Shown: positions 1 to 8,615, counted from the first letter of the stretch. The stretch: 64,000 nt of DNA from Streptomyces sp. MBT65 (GCF_016612545.1 NZ_JAENRY010000030.1:1-64000); one strand, 5' to 3'. Made by a program: numbers and translations. The notes: generated from the letters alone by a model not told the origin.

Positions 1-13
1 TGAACAGCCCTAA

Positions 14-41
14 GGGGGCCGGGATTTGAACCCCAGCCCCC
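14..41 (-). terminator. Terminator hairpin downstream of thymidine phosphorylase gene
   Basis: On the minus strand a 10-bp GC stem (one G-T wobble) encloses an 8-nt loop about 24 bp past the deoA stop, followed by a short TTA run. It is the likely end of the nucleoside operon. The top of the stem and the loop read GGGTTCAAATCCC, which mimics a tRNA T-arm, but no room exists for a tRNA body. Confidence 0.6.
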
Positions 42-64
42 CGCTCCTCCCCCACAACCACCGA

Positions 65-1357
65 TCAGGCGATGCGCTCCAGCACCACCGGTGAAGCCGT
101 GAACGGCGACCCCTCTGCGCCGATGTCGTAGGAACCCTTGACCGCCTCCAGGGCGTAGTCGAAGCGCTCCGGTGTGTCCGTGTGCAGGGTCAGTAGGGGC
201 TGGCCTGCTGTGACCGTGTCTCCCGGCTTGGCGTGCATCTGTACTCCCGCGCCTGCCTGGACCGGGTCCTCCTTGCGCGCGCGTCCCGCGCCGAGGCGCC
301 AGGCCGCGATGCCGATGTCGTAGGCGTCGAGGCGGGTCAGGACGCCGGACGTCGAAGCAGTGACCACATGCTGCTCACGGGCCACCGGCAGCTCCGCGTC
401 CGGGTCGCCGCCCTGGGCGGCGATCATCCGGCGCCAGACGTCCATCGCGGAACCGTCCGCCAGGGCCTTCGCCGGGTCGGCGTCCTTCACTCCCGCCGCG
501 TCGAGCATCTCTCGGGCCAGGGCGATCGTCAGCTCGACCACGTCCGAGGGGCCACCTCCCGCCAACACCTCGACGGATTCCCGGACTTCGAGGGCGTTGC
601 CGGCCGTCAGGCCCAGCGGGGTCGACATGTCCGTCAGCAGCGCGACCGTCTTCACGCCGTGGTCCGTGCCCAAGCCCACCATCGTGGACGCCAGTTCACG
701 CGCGTCCTCGATCGTCTTCATGAACGCGCCCGTGCCGACCTTCACGTCCAGGACCAGCGAGCCCGTGCCCTCGGCGATCTTCTTCGACATGATGGACGAG
801 GCGATCAGGGGGATCGCCTCGACCGTTCCCGTCACGTCACGCAGGGCGTACAGCTTCTTGTCGGCCGGAGCCAGGCCGTCGCCCGCCGCGCAGATCACCG
901 CGCCCGTGTTCTCCAGGACCGACAGCATCTCCTCGTTCGAGAGCAGGGCACGCCAGCCGGGGATCGACTCCAGCTTGTCGAGGGTGCCGCCGGTGTGGCC
1001 GAGGCCTCGGCCGGAGAGCTGGGGGACGGCCGCGCCGCAGGCCGCGACCAGGGGGGCCAGCGGGAGCGTGATCTTGTCGCCGACGCCGCCCGTCGAGTGC
1101 TTGTCGGCGGTCGGGCGGGACAGGGACGAGAAGTCCATGCGCTCGCCGGAGGCGATCATCGCGGCGGTCCAGGTGGCGATCTCCCGGCGGTTCATGCCGT
1201 TGAGGAGGATCGCCATGTTGAGGGCGGCCATCTGGTAGTCGGCCACCTCCCCGCGGGTGTACGCGTCGATGACCCAGTCGATCTGCTCGTCGCTCAGTTC
1301 ACCGCGGTCCCGCTTGGTGCGGATGACGGAGATGGCGTCCATCGAGACTTGCGCCAT
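65..1357 (-). CDS. deoA: Thymidine phosphorylase (pyrimidine-nucleoside phosphorylase)
   Basis: Cytosolic salvage enzyme that cleaves thymidine or deoxyuridine with phosphate to base plus deoxyribose-1-phosphate. The 430-aa protein has the family length. The phosphate-binding stretch KHSTGGVGDK lies near residues 86-95 and the signature LSGRGLGHTGGTLDKLE near 114-130. The ATG follows an AAGGAA ribosome site. It is last in the minus-strand operon behind cytidine deaminase and the nucleoside ABC transporter, which fits degradation of imported nucleosides. A hairpin with a T-tract lies just upstream (1391-1435), so expression may be partly uncoupled from cdd. Confidence 0.96.
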   Translation of the reverse strand: MAQVSMDAISVIRTKRDRGELSDEQIDWVIDAYTRGEVADYQMAALNMAILLNGMNRREIATWTAAMIASGERMDFSSLSRPTADKHSTGGVGDKITLPLAPLVAACGAAVPQLSGRGLGHTGGTLDKLESIPGWRALLSNEEMLSVLENTGAVICAAGDGLAPADKKLYALRDVTGTVEAIPLIASSIMSKKIAEGTGSLVLDVKVGTGAFMKTIEDARELASTMVGLGTDHGVKTVALLTDMSTPLGLTAGNALEVRESVEVLAGGGPSDVVELTIALAREMLDAAGVKDADPAKALADGSAMDVWRRMIAAQGGDPDAELPVAREQHVVTASTSGVLTRLDAYDIGIAAWRLGAGRARKEDPVQAGAGVQMHAKPGDTVTAGQPLLTLHTDTPERFDYALEAVKGSYDIGAEGSPFTASPVVLERIA

Positions 1358-1390
1358 GGCTTGGCTTTCCTTCCGAACGTTCTAGAAAAT

Positions 1391-1435
1391 GTGCGGCCCC
1401 GCCGAGGGGGATGGACCAACTCGGCGGGGCCGTAC
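1391..1435 (-). terminator. Hairpin between cdd and deoA (terminator or attenuator)
   Basis: A 12-bp perfect GC stem (1394-1405 with 1421-1432), extendable to 15 pairs with one G-T, has a 15-nt loop. On the minus strand it is followed by CACATTTTCT. This is a typical intrinsic terminator sitting inside the operon, so deoA may be read at a lower level than cdd or from its own promoter. Confidence 0.65.
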
Positions 1436-1440
1436 GGGAG

Positions 1441-1851
1441 TTACCTGGTGAGATGGTCCGGCCCGAAGGCCTGCGGGAGCATCTCCGAGAGCGCGAGGAT
1501 CCCCGCCGGTGTGTCCAGCAGCAGACCCGGGCCCCCGAACTCGTACAACAACTGCCGGCAGCGGCCGCACGGGACGAGGATGTCGCCCTTGCCGTCGACG
1601 CAGGTGAAGTGCGTCAACCGGCCGCCGCCGGTGCGCTGGAGGTCGGAGACCAGTCCGCACTCGGCGCACAGGCCGAGGCCGTACGACGCGTTCTCCACAT
1701 TGCAGCCGGAGACCGTGCGGCCGTCGTCGACGCGGGCGGCGACCCCCACGGGATAGCCCGAGTACGGCGCGTAGGCGTGGGACATCGCCTCCCGTGCCTC
1801 GGCGCGCAGTTCGTCCCAGTCGACGGCCAACTCGGCGGCGGGCGAGGTCAC
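1441..1851 (-). CDS. cdd: Cytidine deaminase
   Basis: Hydrolytic deamination of (deoxy)cytidine to (deoxy)uridine, feeding thymidine/uridine phosphorolysis. The 136-aa protein is the size of homotetrameric CDAs. Zinc site: the Cys-Ala-Glu motif LCAECG (Cys62, catalytic Glu64) and PCGRCRQ (Cys104, Cys107); the substrate motif NVENASYG lies at 51-58. The GTG start overlaps the upstream permease stop as GTGA, so translation is probably coupled. This start keeps the N-terminal helix and removes a long out-of-context extension. Confidence 0.95.
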   Translation of the reverse strand: MTSPAAELAVDWDELRAEAREAMSHAYAPYSGYPVGVAARVDDGRTVSGCNVENASYGLGLCAECGLVSDLQRTGGGRLTHFTCVDGKGDILVPCGRCRQLLYEFGGPGLLLDTPAGILALSEMLPQAFGPDHLTR

Positions 1852-3110
1852 TTGCCCTGTCCCTTCCGGTACGGCAGGCCGTCCGCCTTCGGCATCCGCA
1901 GATGCTGCGCGGACAGCGAGAGCACCAGCAGGGTGACGATGTACGGGCTGGCGCCGACCAGTTGGGTCGGGACGGAGTCGGTGGTGGCGTACCAGACGAA
2001 CATCAGGGCGCCGAGGACGGCGGTGACGACGGCGGGGACGTACCGCTTCTTCCAGACCATGTAGGCGCAGCCCGCGACCAGCAGGAAGCCGAGCAGCAGG
2101 ATCAGCGCGTGCACGTTGGTGGAGCCGCCGCGCAGGTTGAGGCTGTCGGTGTAGCCGAACAGGCCCGCGCCGAGGGCGAGTCCGCCCGGCATCCAGTTGC
2201 CGAAGATCATCGAGGCGAGGCCGATGTAGCCGCGGCCGCCGGTCTGGCCGTCGAGGTAGACGTTGGACGCGACGATCGACAGGAAGGCGCCGCCGAGGCC
2301 GGCGAAGCCGCCGGAGATGATCACGGCGATGTACTTGTACTTGTAGACGTTGACGCCGAGGGACTCGGCGGCCACCGGGTTCTCGCCGCAGGAGCGCAGG
2401 CGCAGGCCGAAGGCGGTGCGCCACAGCACCCACCAGGTGGCCGGTACGAGCGCCACCGCGATGACGGTGAGCGGGGAGAGGTCGGTGATCAGACCGCCGA
2501 TCAGGCCCGCGAGGTCGGAGAGCAGGAACCAGTGCTTCTCGTTGAGCTTGTCCAGCCAGGTGGACAGCCCGGGGATGTCGAAGGTGCCCAGGGAGTCGAT
2601 CGGCGGGGACTGCTTGGCGGAGCCCTGCTCGGTGTCGGCGAAGGTGAACTTCGAGAGGTATCGGGTGGTGCCCAGCGCCAGGATGTTGATGGCGACACCG
2701 GAGACGATGTGGTTGACGTTGAACGTCACCGTCGCGATGGCGTGCAGCAGCGCGCCGAGGCAGCCGCCGATGATGCCGAAGACGATGCCGACCCACGGAC
2801 CCCACTGGTAGCCGGCCCAGGCGCCGAACCAGGTGCCGAGGATCATCATGCCCTCGAGGCCGATGTTGACGACGCCCGCGCGCTCGGCCCAGAGGCCGCC
2901 GAGACCGGCGAGGCCGATCGGCACGGCGGCGCGAAGGGCCGTGGACATCTGGCCGGTGGACGTGATGCCGTCCGCGCCCGTGATCAGGCGGACGATCGAC
3001 GTGAGGATCAGCGCGCCCGCGACGACGAGCAGGAGCACGGGGAGGGAGAATCGGCGTCCGCCCTTGCCGGGCTGCTGCGCCTGCGGCTTGGCGATGGTCG
3101 CGGTACTCAT
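1848..3110 (-). CDS. ABC transporter permease, nucleoside (BMP-type) uptake
   Basis: Inner-membrane permease of 420 aa. Hydrophobic segments run from about residue 23 to the C terminus, with the BPD_transp_2 pattern: ERAGVVNIGLEGMM near 90-103 and GENPVAAESLGVNVYKYK near 248-265. Such proteins pair with a second permease and a double-domain ATPase in RbsC/NupP-type importers. The ATG start overlaps the preceding permease gene as ATGA and follows a GGAGG-like site. Linkage to BMP lipoproteins, cdd and deoA points to nucleoside cargo; the exact substrate is inferred. Confidence 0.9.
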   Translation of the reverse strand: MSTATIAKPQAQQPGKGGRRFSLPVLLLVVAGALILTSIVRLITGADGITSTGQMSTALRAAVPIGLAGLGGLWAERAGVVNIGLEGMMILGTWFGAWAGYQWGPWVGIVFGIIGGCLGALLHAIATVTFNVNHIVSGVAINILALGTTRYLSKFTFADTEQGSAKQSPPIDSLGTFDIPGLSTWLDKLNEKHWFLLSDLAGLIGGLITDLSPLTVIAVALVPATWWVLWRTAFGLRLRSCGENPVAAESLGVNVYKYKYIAVIISGGFAGLGGAFLSIVASNVYLDGQTGGRGYIGLASMIFGNWMPGGLALGAGLFGYTDSLNLRGGSTNVHALILLLGFLLVAGCAYMVWKKRYVPAVVTAVLGALMFVWYATTDSVPTQLVGASPYIVTLLVLSLSAQHLRMPKADGLPYRKGQGK

Positions 3111-4234
3111 CGGGCCGCCACCTCCTTCTTCTCGGAGTTGTTCCGGGCGGCGGCTGCGAGTTCGGCGCCGACGCGGCTCTGCTGGCGGCGCAGGCCCCAG
3201 GTGCGGACGACCTCGTAGGAGATGACGACCGCGAAGACGATCAGGCCCTGCATGATCGTCGCGATCTCCTTCTGGTACGCGACCGGGGTCGCGTAGTCCA
3301 GGGCGGGAGACGCCTTGTCGAGGAAGGCCCACAGGAGGGCCGCGAGGGCGATGCCGCCCGGGTTGTTGCGGCCGAGGAGGGCGATGCCGATGGCGGTGAA
3401 GCCCAGGCCCTCGGGGAAGGTGAGGCTGTAGGTGTGGCTGTCGCCGAGCAGCAGCGGCAGACCGGCGAGGCCCGCGACACCGCCGGAGATCAGCATCGCG
3501 GTGAGCGTCATGCGCTTGGCGTCGACGCCGGAGGCCGCGGCGGCGGACTCGGACTCGCCGGTGGCGCGCAGGTCGAACCCGAAGCGGGTGCGGTTGAGGA
3601 CGAGCCAGTACAGGACGCCCATGATCGCGGCGAGGAAGACCAGGCCGTAGATCTCGCCGACGTCCGAGCCCATGTCGATGCCCGGGATCCAGCCGGACTT
3701 CTCCATGATGCCGGTCGTCATGTTGTTGCCGACCTGCACGCCCCAGGTGTTGGTCTGCGTGAGGTAGAGGATCAGGCTGGTGGCGATCGCGTTCAGCATG
3801 ATCGTGGCGACGACCTCGCTGACCCCTCGGGTGACCTTGAGGACACCCGCGATACCGGCCCAGAAGGCGCCGGTGAGGATCGCGACCAGGAGCAGCAGCG
3901 GCACCTGGAGGACGGCCGGCAGGCCGACGTGCGCGCCGACGACCGCGGTCATCACGGCGCCGAGCCGGTACTGGCCGTCGACGCCGATGTTGAACAGGTT
4001 CATCCGGAAGCCGAGGGCGACCGCCAGGGCGGCGATGTAGTACATCGACGCCTGGTTGATGATCAGCACCTGGACGTCGGAGTACCCGATCTGCTGGAGC
4101 ATCAGGTTGTACGGCTCGATCGGGTTCTTGCCCGAGGCGAGCAGCACGACCGAGGTCAGCAGGATCGCGGCGACCAGCGCCATGACCGGGCCGGCCACGG
4201 CGAGGAGCACGCGCTCCTTGTCGAACTTCTTCAT
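3107..4234 (-). CDS. ABC transporter permease, nucleoside (BMP-type) uptake
   Basis: Second permease, 375 aa, of the BPD_transp_2 family with about nine hydrophobic segments. Family hallmarks are FRMNLFNIGVDGQYRLGA near 77-94, and the EAA-like ATGESESAAAASGVDAKRM near 224-242. The ATG start overlaps the ATPase stop (ATGA). A longer in-frame extension exists but lies inside the ATPase gene and lacks membrane character. It should form the translocation channel as a heterodimer with the product of 1848-3110. Confidence 0.92.
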   Translation of the reverse strand: MKKFDKERVLLAVAGPVMALVAAILLTSVVLLASGKNPIEPYNLMLQQIGYSDVQVLIINQASMYYIAALAVALGFRMNLFNIGVDGQYRLGAVMTAVVGAHVGLPAVLQVPLLLLVAILTGAFWAGIAGVLKVTRGVSEVVATIMLNAIATSLILYLTQTNTWGVQVGNNMTTGIMEKSGWIPGIDMGSDVGEIYGLVFLAAIMGVLYWLVLNRTRFGFDLRATGESESAAAASGVDAKRMTLTAMLISGGVAGLAGLPLLLGDSHTYSLTFPEGLGFTAIGIALLGRNNPGGIALAALLWAFLDKASPALDYATPVAYQKEIATIMQGLIVFAVVISYEVVRTWGLRRQQSRVGAELAAAARNNSEKKEVAAR

Positions 4235-5934
4235 CGGGCCTCGTCCTCCGGGGCGGCGGTGTCGTCCGTGTTTTCTACGGTGCTGTCCGCGCCGTCTGCT
4301 GCTTCCTCGACGTGTTCGAGGTGACCGGACGCGGCGCCGGTCATGGCCGAGCCGAGTTCCTCGGGGGTGACGGTGGCCGGGTCGGCGTCGGCGACCAGCC
4401 TGCCGTCGTAGATCACGCGCAGGGTGTCCGACAGGCCGATCAGCTCGTCGAGGTCGGCGGAGATCAGCAGCACGGCCAGGCCCTCGCGGCGGGCCTCGCG
4501 GATCTGGTCCCAGATCGCGGCCTGCGCGCCGACGTCCACACCGCGGGTGGGGTGGGCGGCGATCAGGAACTTCGGCTTGTGGCTCATCTCGCGGCCGACG
4601 ATCAGCTTCTGCTGGTTGCCGCCGGAGAGGGAGGCGGCGGTGACGTCGATGCCGGGGGTGCGGACGTCGTACTCCTCGACGATCCGGCGGGTGTCGGCCT
4701 GGGCGCCCTTGATGTCGAGCCACATGCCCTTGGCGTTGGGCTTCTCGGTGACGTGGCCGAGGATGCGGTTCTCCCAGAGCGGGGCTTCCAGGAGGAGGCC
4801 GTGGCGGTGGCGGTCCTCGGGGATGTAGCCGATGCCCTGTTCGCGGCGCTTGCGGGTGGCCCAGGGGGTGATGTCGTCGCCGAGGAAGCCGATGGTGCCG
4901 GAGTCGGCGTTCTTCAGGCCGATCAGCGCGTCGATCAACTCGGTCTGGCCGTTGCCCTCGACGCCGGCGATGCCCATGACCTCACCGGCGTGGATGGTGA
5001 AGGTGACGTCGTCCAGGACGCGCTTGGCGGCGCCGGCCGTGGGGGCGAGGTCGCCGAGCAGGCCGCCGGCCGTGGGCTCGGACTCGGCGCCGAGGGAGGC
5101 GCCGCCGCTCGCGTAGACGGTGAGGCCCTTGACCTCGATGACGGGCTGGTCGGTGACCGTGGACTCGGCGGTCTCCGGGGTGGGCAGTTCGCTGCCGACC
5201 ATCATCTCGGCGAGCTGGCGGGGGGTCGTCGCGGAGGGGACGGCCGTGCCGACGGTGGTGCCGCGCCGGATGACGGTGATCTCGTCGGCGACGGAGAGGA
5301 CCTCGCCCAGCTTGTGCGAGATGAAGATGACGGCGAGGCCCTCGGACTTCAGCTCGCGCAGGTTGCTGAAGAGGGCGTCGACCTCCTGCGGGACCAGGAC
5401 GGCGGTGGGCTCGTCCAGGATCAGGGTGCGGGCGCCGCGGTAGAGGACCTTGAGGATCTCCACGCGCTGGCGCTCGGCGACACCGAGGCTCTCGACGAGG
5501 ACGTCCGCGCGGACGCTCAGGCCGTAGCGGTCGGAGATCTCCTTGATCTTCTTGCGGGCGCCGCCGCCGATGCCGTGCAGCTTCTCGCTGCCCAGGACGA
5601 CGTTCTCCAGGACGGTGAGGTTGTCGGCGAGCATGAAGTGCTGGTGGACCATGCCGATGCCGCGGGCGATGGCGTCGGCCGGGGAGGAGAAGGTGACCTG
5701 CTCGCCGTCGACGGCGATGGTGCCCTCGTCCGGCTTCTGCATGCCGTAGAGGATCTTCATCAGGGTCGACTTGCCGGCGCCGTTCTCGCCGACGAGGGCG
5801 TGCACGGTGCCTTTGCTGACACTGAGGTGGATGTCGCTGTTGGCGACGACACCCGGGAAGCGCTTGGTGATCCCCACCAGCTCGACCGCGATCGTCGACC
5901 GATCGCCGAGTGGAGGGTTGCTGGACGCGTCGAT
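4231..5934 (-). CDS. ABC transporter ATP-binding protein, two fused ATPase domains (nucleoside uptake)
   Basis: Sugar/nucleoside-type double ATPase. Domain 1 has Walker A GENGAGKST and Walker B LILDEPTAVL; domain 2 has the usual degenerate P-loop (GVEGNGQTEL), signature LSGGNQQKLIVGREM and an acidic C-terminal tail. The first standard start is a GTG at 5877, but that cuts into the first beta strand (AVELVGITKRF) and has no ribosome site. An AAGGAG lies 8 nt before an in-frame ATC at 5934-5932, giving 567 aa, and no ATG/GTG/TTG lies between it and the upstream in-frame TAG. The start is therefore an unusual ATC, or the base is a mutation or error. Overlaps the next permease by ATGA. Confidence 0.88.
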   Translation of the reverse strand: MDASSNPPLGDRSTIAVELVGITKRFPGVVANSDIHLSVSKGTVHALVGENGAGKSTLMKILYGMQKPDEGTIAVDGEQVTFSSPADAIARGIGMVHQHFMLADNLTVLENVVLGSEKLHGIGGGARKKIKEISDRYGLSVRADVLVESLGVAERQRVEILKVLYRGARTLILDEPTAVLVPQEVDALFSNLRELKSEGLAVIFISHKLGEVLSVADEITVIRRGTTVGTAVPSATTPRQLAEMMVGSELPTPETAESTVTDQPVIEVKGLTVYASGGASLGAESEPTAGGLLGDLAPTAGAAKRVLDDVTFTIHAGEVMGIAGVEGNGQTELIDALIGLKNADSGTIGFLGDDITPWATRKRREQGIGYIPEDRHRHGLLLEAPLWENRILGHVTEKPNAKGMWLDIKGAQADTRRIVEEYDVRTPGIDVTAASLSGGNQQKLIVGREMSHKPKFLIAAHPTRGVDVGAQAAIWDQIREARREGLAVLLISADLDELIGLSDTLRVIYDGRLVADADPATVTPEELGSAMTGAASGHLEHVEEAADGADSTVENTDDTAAPEDEAR

Positions 5935-5964
5935 GGCGAACTCTCCTTGTGGAAAGGGGCCTCT

Positions 5965-5976
5965 CTACGCGCGTAG
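5965..5976. promoter_or_regulatory. Palindromic CTACGCGCGTAG element upstream of the ABC operon
   Basis: Perfect 12-bp palindrome 31 bp before the proposed ATC start. Nearly the same sequence precedes both lipoprotein genes (7276-7290 and 8601-8615). Probable operator of a common regulator; the regulator is unknown and no regulator gene lies adjacent. Confidence 0.5.
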
Positions 5977-6159
5977 CGCCCCTGCTTTAAATAGTGCCCG
6001 GACCTGATCGGTTCTCGACTGGCATCCGATCCGTTCCGAGCATTCTGCCGCGCGAACGGGGCGTGGGCAGACATCCTCCCCACACCCCGTTCCGTGGCCG
6101 TAACGCTGTCATTACAGCGCTCTTTTGGCCATGGTCCTGACTGGCCTAGAACCTACGGT

Positions 6160-7221
6160 TCAGGAGGTCTTGACCTTGATCGAGCCGTCCTTGATGCCCG
6201 CCTCGGCCTTCGCGAGGGCGGCCTGGAGGGTGGCGTTGTTCTTGAAGGTCGGGTTCGAGTCGGCCAGGCCCACCGCGCCGTTGCTCAGCGAGCCGCGGAT
6301 CTCGCCACTCAGCGGCTTCTTGTCCTTGATGACGGACTTGGAGAGGTCGTAGACCGCGCCCGCGACGTTCTTCAGGGCCGAGGTGAGGATGTACGGCTTG
6401 TACTTGGCCAGCGCCGCCTGGTTGTACTGGTCGGAGTCCACACCGATCGCCCACACCTTGTGCGCGGCGGCGGACTTGATGACGCCCTGGCCGGAGAGAC
6501 CGGCGGCCGCGAAGACCACGTCCGCGCCGGCCTCGATCTGACCGTCGGCCGCGGCCTCGCCCTTGTCGGGGCTGGAGAAGCCACCCTGGGCGGCGGTCTG
6601 GGTCAGGTACTGCGCCTTGACCGTGACGCCCTTCTTGGTGTCCTTGACGCCCTGCTCGAAGCCCGCCTCGAACTTGTGGATCAGGGGGACGTCCACGCCG
6701 CCGATGAAGCCGACGGTGTTGGTCTTGGTGGTCAGCGCGGCGGTGACGCCGGCCAGGTACGAGGACTGCTCCTCGTGGAAGACCATGTCGGCGACGTTGG
6801 CGGCGGTGATGGTGTTGTCGTCGATGATGCCGAAGGTGACCTTCGGGAACTTCGCGGCGGCTTCCTTGACGGCGGGGGCGTAGGCGAAGCCGACACCGAT
6901 CACCGGGTTGTAGCCGGACCTGGCGAGGGTCTCCAGGCGCTGCACCTTGTCCGCGTCGGACTCGTTGTCCTGCGGCTCGACGTCACGGCCGCTGACGCCG
7001 AAGTCCTTCTCGGCCTTCACCAGACCGGCGTAGGCGGCGTCGTTGAAGGACTGGTCGCCCTTGCCGCCGACGTCGTAGGCAAGACCAATTCCCTTGGACG
7101 TGCCGGCACTGCTGGAGCTGCTGGAGCTGGACTCGCTGGACGAGCTGCCGCAGGCGGAGACGGTTACTGCAAGAGCTGCGGTTGCAACGCCTGCAACCGC
7201 GATTCGGGACACCCGGCGCAT
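6160..7221 (-). CDS. BMP-family nucleoside-binding lipoprotein
   Basis: Extracytoplasmic substrate-binding lipoprotein, 353 aa, of the BmpA/Med (PnrA-like) family. The signal peptide ends in the lipobox VSAC near residue 22, followed by a Ser-rich linker. Family blocks include GLAYDVGGKGDQSFNDAAY and FIGGVDVPLIHKFEAGF. The ATG follows GAAGGAG by 9 nt, favouring it over a start 10 codons upstream. It is a close paralogue of the protein at 7437-8519. It presumably delivers nucleosides to the permeases at 1848-4234, but is transcribed from its own promoter. Confidence 0.93.
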   Translation of the reverse strand: MRRVSRIAVAGVATAALAVTVSACGSSSSESSSSSSSSAGTSKGIGLAYDVGGKGDQSFNDAAYAGLVKAEKDFGVSGRDVEPQDNESDADKVQRLETLARSGYNPVIGVGFAYAPAVKEAAAKFPKVTFGIIDDNTITAANVADMVFHEEQSSYLAGVTAALTTKTNTVGFIGGVDVPLIHKFEAGFEQGVKDTKKGVTVKAQYLTQTAAQGGFSSPDKGEAAADGQIEAGADVVFAAAGLSGQGVIKSAAAHKVWAIGVDSDQYNQAALAKYKPYILTSALKNVAGAVYDLSKSVIKDKKPLSGEIRGSLSNGAVGLADSNPTFKNNATLQAALAKAEAGIKDGSIKVKTS

Positions 7222-7275
7222 GGAACGAGACTCCTTCGTGCAAGCGCCCAAACCAGGCGCTGGTTCCGCCGCAGC

Positions 7276-7290
7276 GTAACGCGCGTAGAC
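7276..7290 (-). promoter_or_regulatory. Conserved motif upstream of first BMP lipoprotein gene
   Basis: The 15-mer GTAACGCGCGTAGAC (plus strand) lies 55 bp before the ATG at 7221. It is identical to 8601-8615 and contains the core of the palindrome at 5965-5976. Probable shared operator. Confidence 0.55.
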
Positions 7291-7360
7291 CAGACGGAAA
7301 ACCCCATCTGTCCGGTCCGTTATAGAGCTGTGGCCACAGATGGTGGCCAGCGTACGGACA

Positions 7361-7397
7361 GCCTGGCGCCCCTTGCGGGAGGCAAGGGGCGCCAGGC
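7361..7397 (-). terminator. Strong terminator hairpin between the two BMP genes
   Basis: A perfect 16-bp stem (7361-7376 with 7382-7397) with a 5-nt loop lies 39 bp past the stop of the upstream BMP gene. It separates the two lipoprotein genes into distinct transcription units. No long T-tract follows, as is common for high-GC actinobacterial terminators. Confidence 0.8.
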
Positions 7398-7436
7398 TGC
7401 AACGATGCCCGTAGGGCGTAGTGCTGCGGGGTAGTT

Positions 7437-8519
7437 CTACTTGGTGTTGACGGTGATCTTGCCGGAGATGATGTCCGCCTTCGCCTTGTCCACCGCGGCG
7501 ACGGCGGCCGTCATGGCCTTGTACTTCGGGTTGGTGTCGGAGAAGCCGACGCCGTCGTTGTCGAGGCCGTAGCGGACCACGCCGGTCTTGGGCTTGCCCT
7601 CGTAGACGGACTTCACCAGGTCGTAGACGGCGCCGCCGACGTTCTTCAGCGCCGAGCCGAGGATGGCGTCCTTGTACTTGGCGAGCGCAGCCTGCTCGTA
7701 CTGGTCGGAGTCCACACCGATGGCCCAGATGCCCTTGGCGGAGGCCTCGGAGATGACGCCCTGGCCGGAGAGACCGGCGGCCGCGTAGATGACGTCCGCG
7801 CCCGCGTCGATCTGGCCGCTCGCCGCGTCCTTGCCCTTGTCGGGGCTGGAGAAGCCGCCCTGGGCCGCGGTCTGCGTCAGGTACTGCGACTCGATCTTGA
7901 TGTTCGGGTTGACGGACTTGGCGCCCTGGTCGAAGCCCGCCTCGAACTTGTGGATCAGCGGGACGTCGACGCCACCGATGAAGCCGATGTGGTTCTTCTT
8001 GGTCGCCTTGGCCGCGGCGACGCCCGCCAGGTACGAGGACTGCTCCTCGTGGAAGACGAGGTCGGCCACGTTGGCGGCCTTGTCCTGCTCGTCGTCGATG
8101 ATGCCGAACGTGATGTTCGGGAACTTCGCGGCGGCCTCCTTGACGGCGGGCGCGTAGGCGAAGCCGACACCGATCACCGGGTTGTAGCCGGCCGTGGCCA
8201 GGCTCTCCAGGCGCTGCACCTTGTCCGCGTCGGACTCGTTGTCCTGCGGCTCGATGTCGCGGCCGGTGAGGTTGAACTCCTTCTCGGCCTTCTGGAAACC
8301 GGCGTAGGCCGCGTCGTTGAAGGACTGGTCGCCCTTGCCGCCGACGTCGTAGGCCAGGCCGATGCCCTTGCCGGTGTACTTGCCGGACGAGGACGACGAA
8401 CTGTCGGTGGCCTTGTCGGCATCCTTGCTGGAGCTACCGCAGGCGGTGGCCGCGAGGGCGATGACCGTGACGGCCACCGCTGCTTGGGAGAACTTCGTCC
8501 TCCGAGTTGTCTGACGCAC
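7437..8519 (-). CDS. BMP-family nucleoside-binding lipoprotein (paralogue)
   Basis: Binding lipoprotein of 360 aa, paralogous along its whole length to 6160-7221 (shared GIGLAYDVGGKGDQSFNDAA and GGVDVPLIHKFEAG). The lipobox ATAC lies near residue 24 and is followed by a Ser/Asp linker. The GTG start follows GAAGGAG by 8 nt; the long upstream extension has no signal character. The two proteins probably serve the single ABC transporter with different affinity or specificity, which is inference. Confidence 0.92.
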   Translation of the reverse strand: MRQTTRRTKFSQAAVAVTVIALAATACGSSSKDADKATDSSSSSSGKYTGKGIGLAYDVGGKGDQSFNDAAYAGFQKAEKEFNLTGRDIEPQDNESDADKVQRLESLATAGYNPVIGVGFAYAPAVKEAAAKFPNITFGIIDDEQDKAANVADLVFHEEQSSYLAGVAAAKATKKNHIGFIGGVDVPLIHKFEAGFDQGAKSVNPNIKIESQYLTQTAAQGGFSSPDKGKDAASGQIDAGADVIYAAAGLSGQGVISEASAKGIWAIGVDSDQYEQAALAKYKDAILGSALKNVGGAVYDLVKSVYEGKPKTGVVRYGLDNDGVGFSDTNPKYKAMTAAVAAVDKAKADIISGKITVNTK

Positions 8520-8600
8520 AGCAAGCACTCCTTCGTCCCCACGGCACCGTTGTCGGACCGCTTCCCCAAGCCGCCGCCACTGTGGCGATTTCCGCGCACA

Positions 8601-8615
8601 GTAACGCGCGTAGAC
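8601..8615 (-). promoter_or_regulatory. Conserved motif upstream of second BMP lipoprotein gene
   Basis: The same 15-mer GTAACGCGCGTAGAC as at 7276-7290, 82 bp before the GTG at 8519. The exact repeat in front of two paralogous genes and its palindromic version before the ABC operon suggest one regulon. Confidence 0.55.

Noticed and set aside
1..64. Possible tRNA 3' end on the minus strand (T-arm-like sequence)
   Set aside because: A tRNA body would have to overlap the end of the thymidine phosphorylase gene and no D- or anticodon arm is visible; a terminator explains the hairpin.
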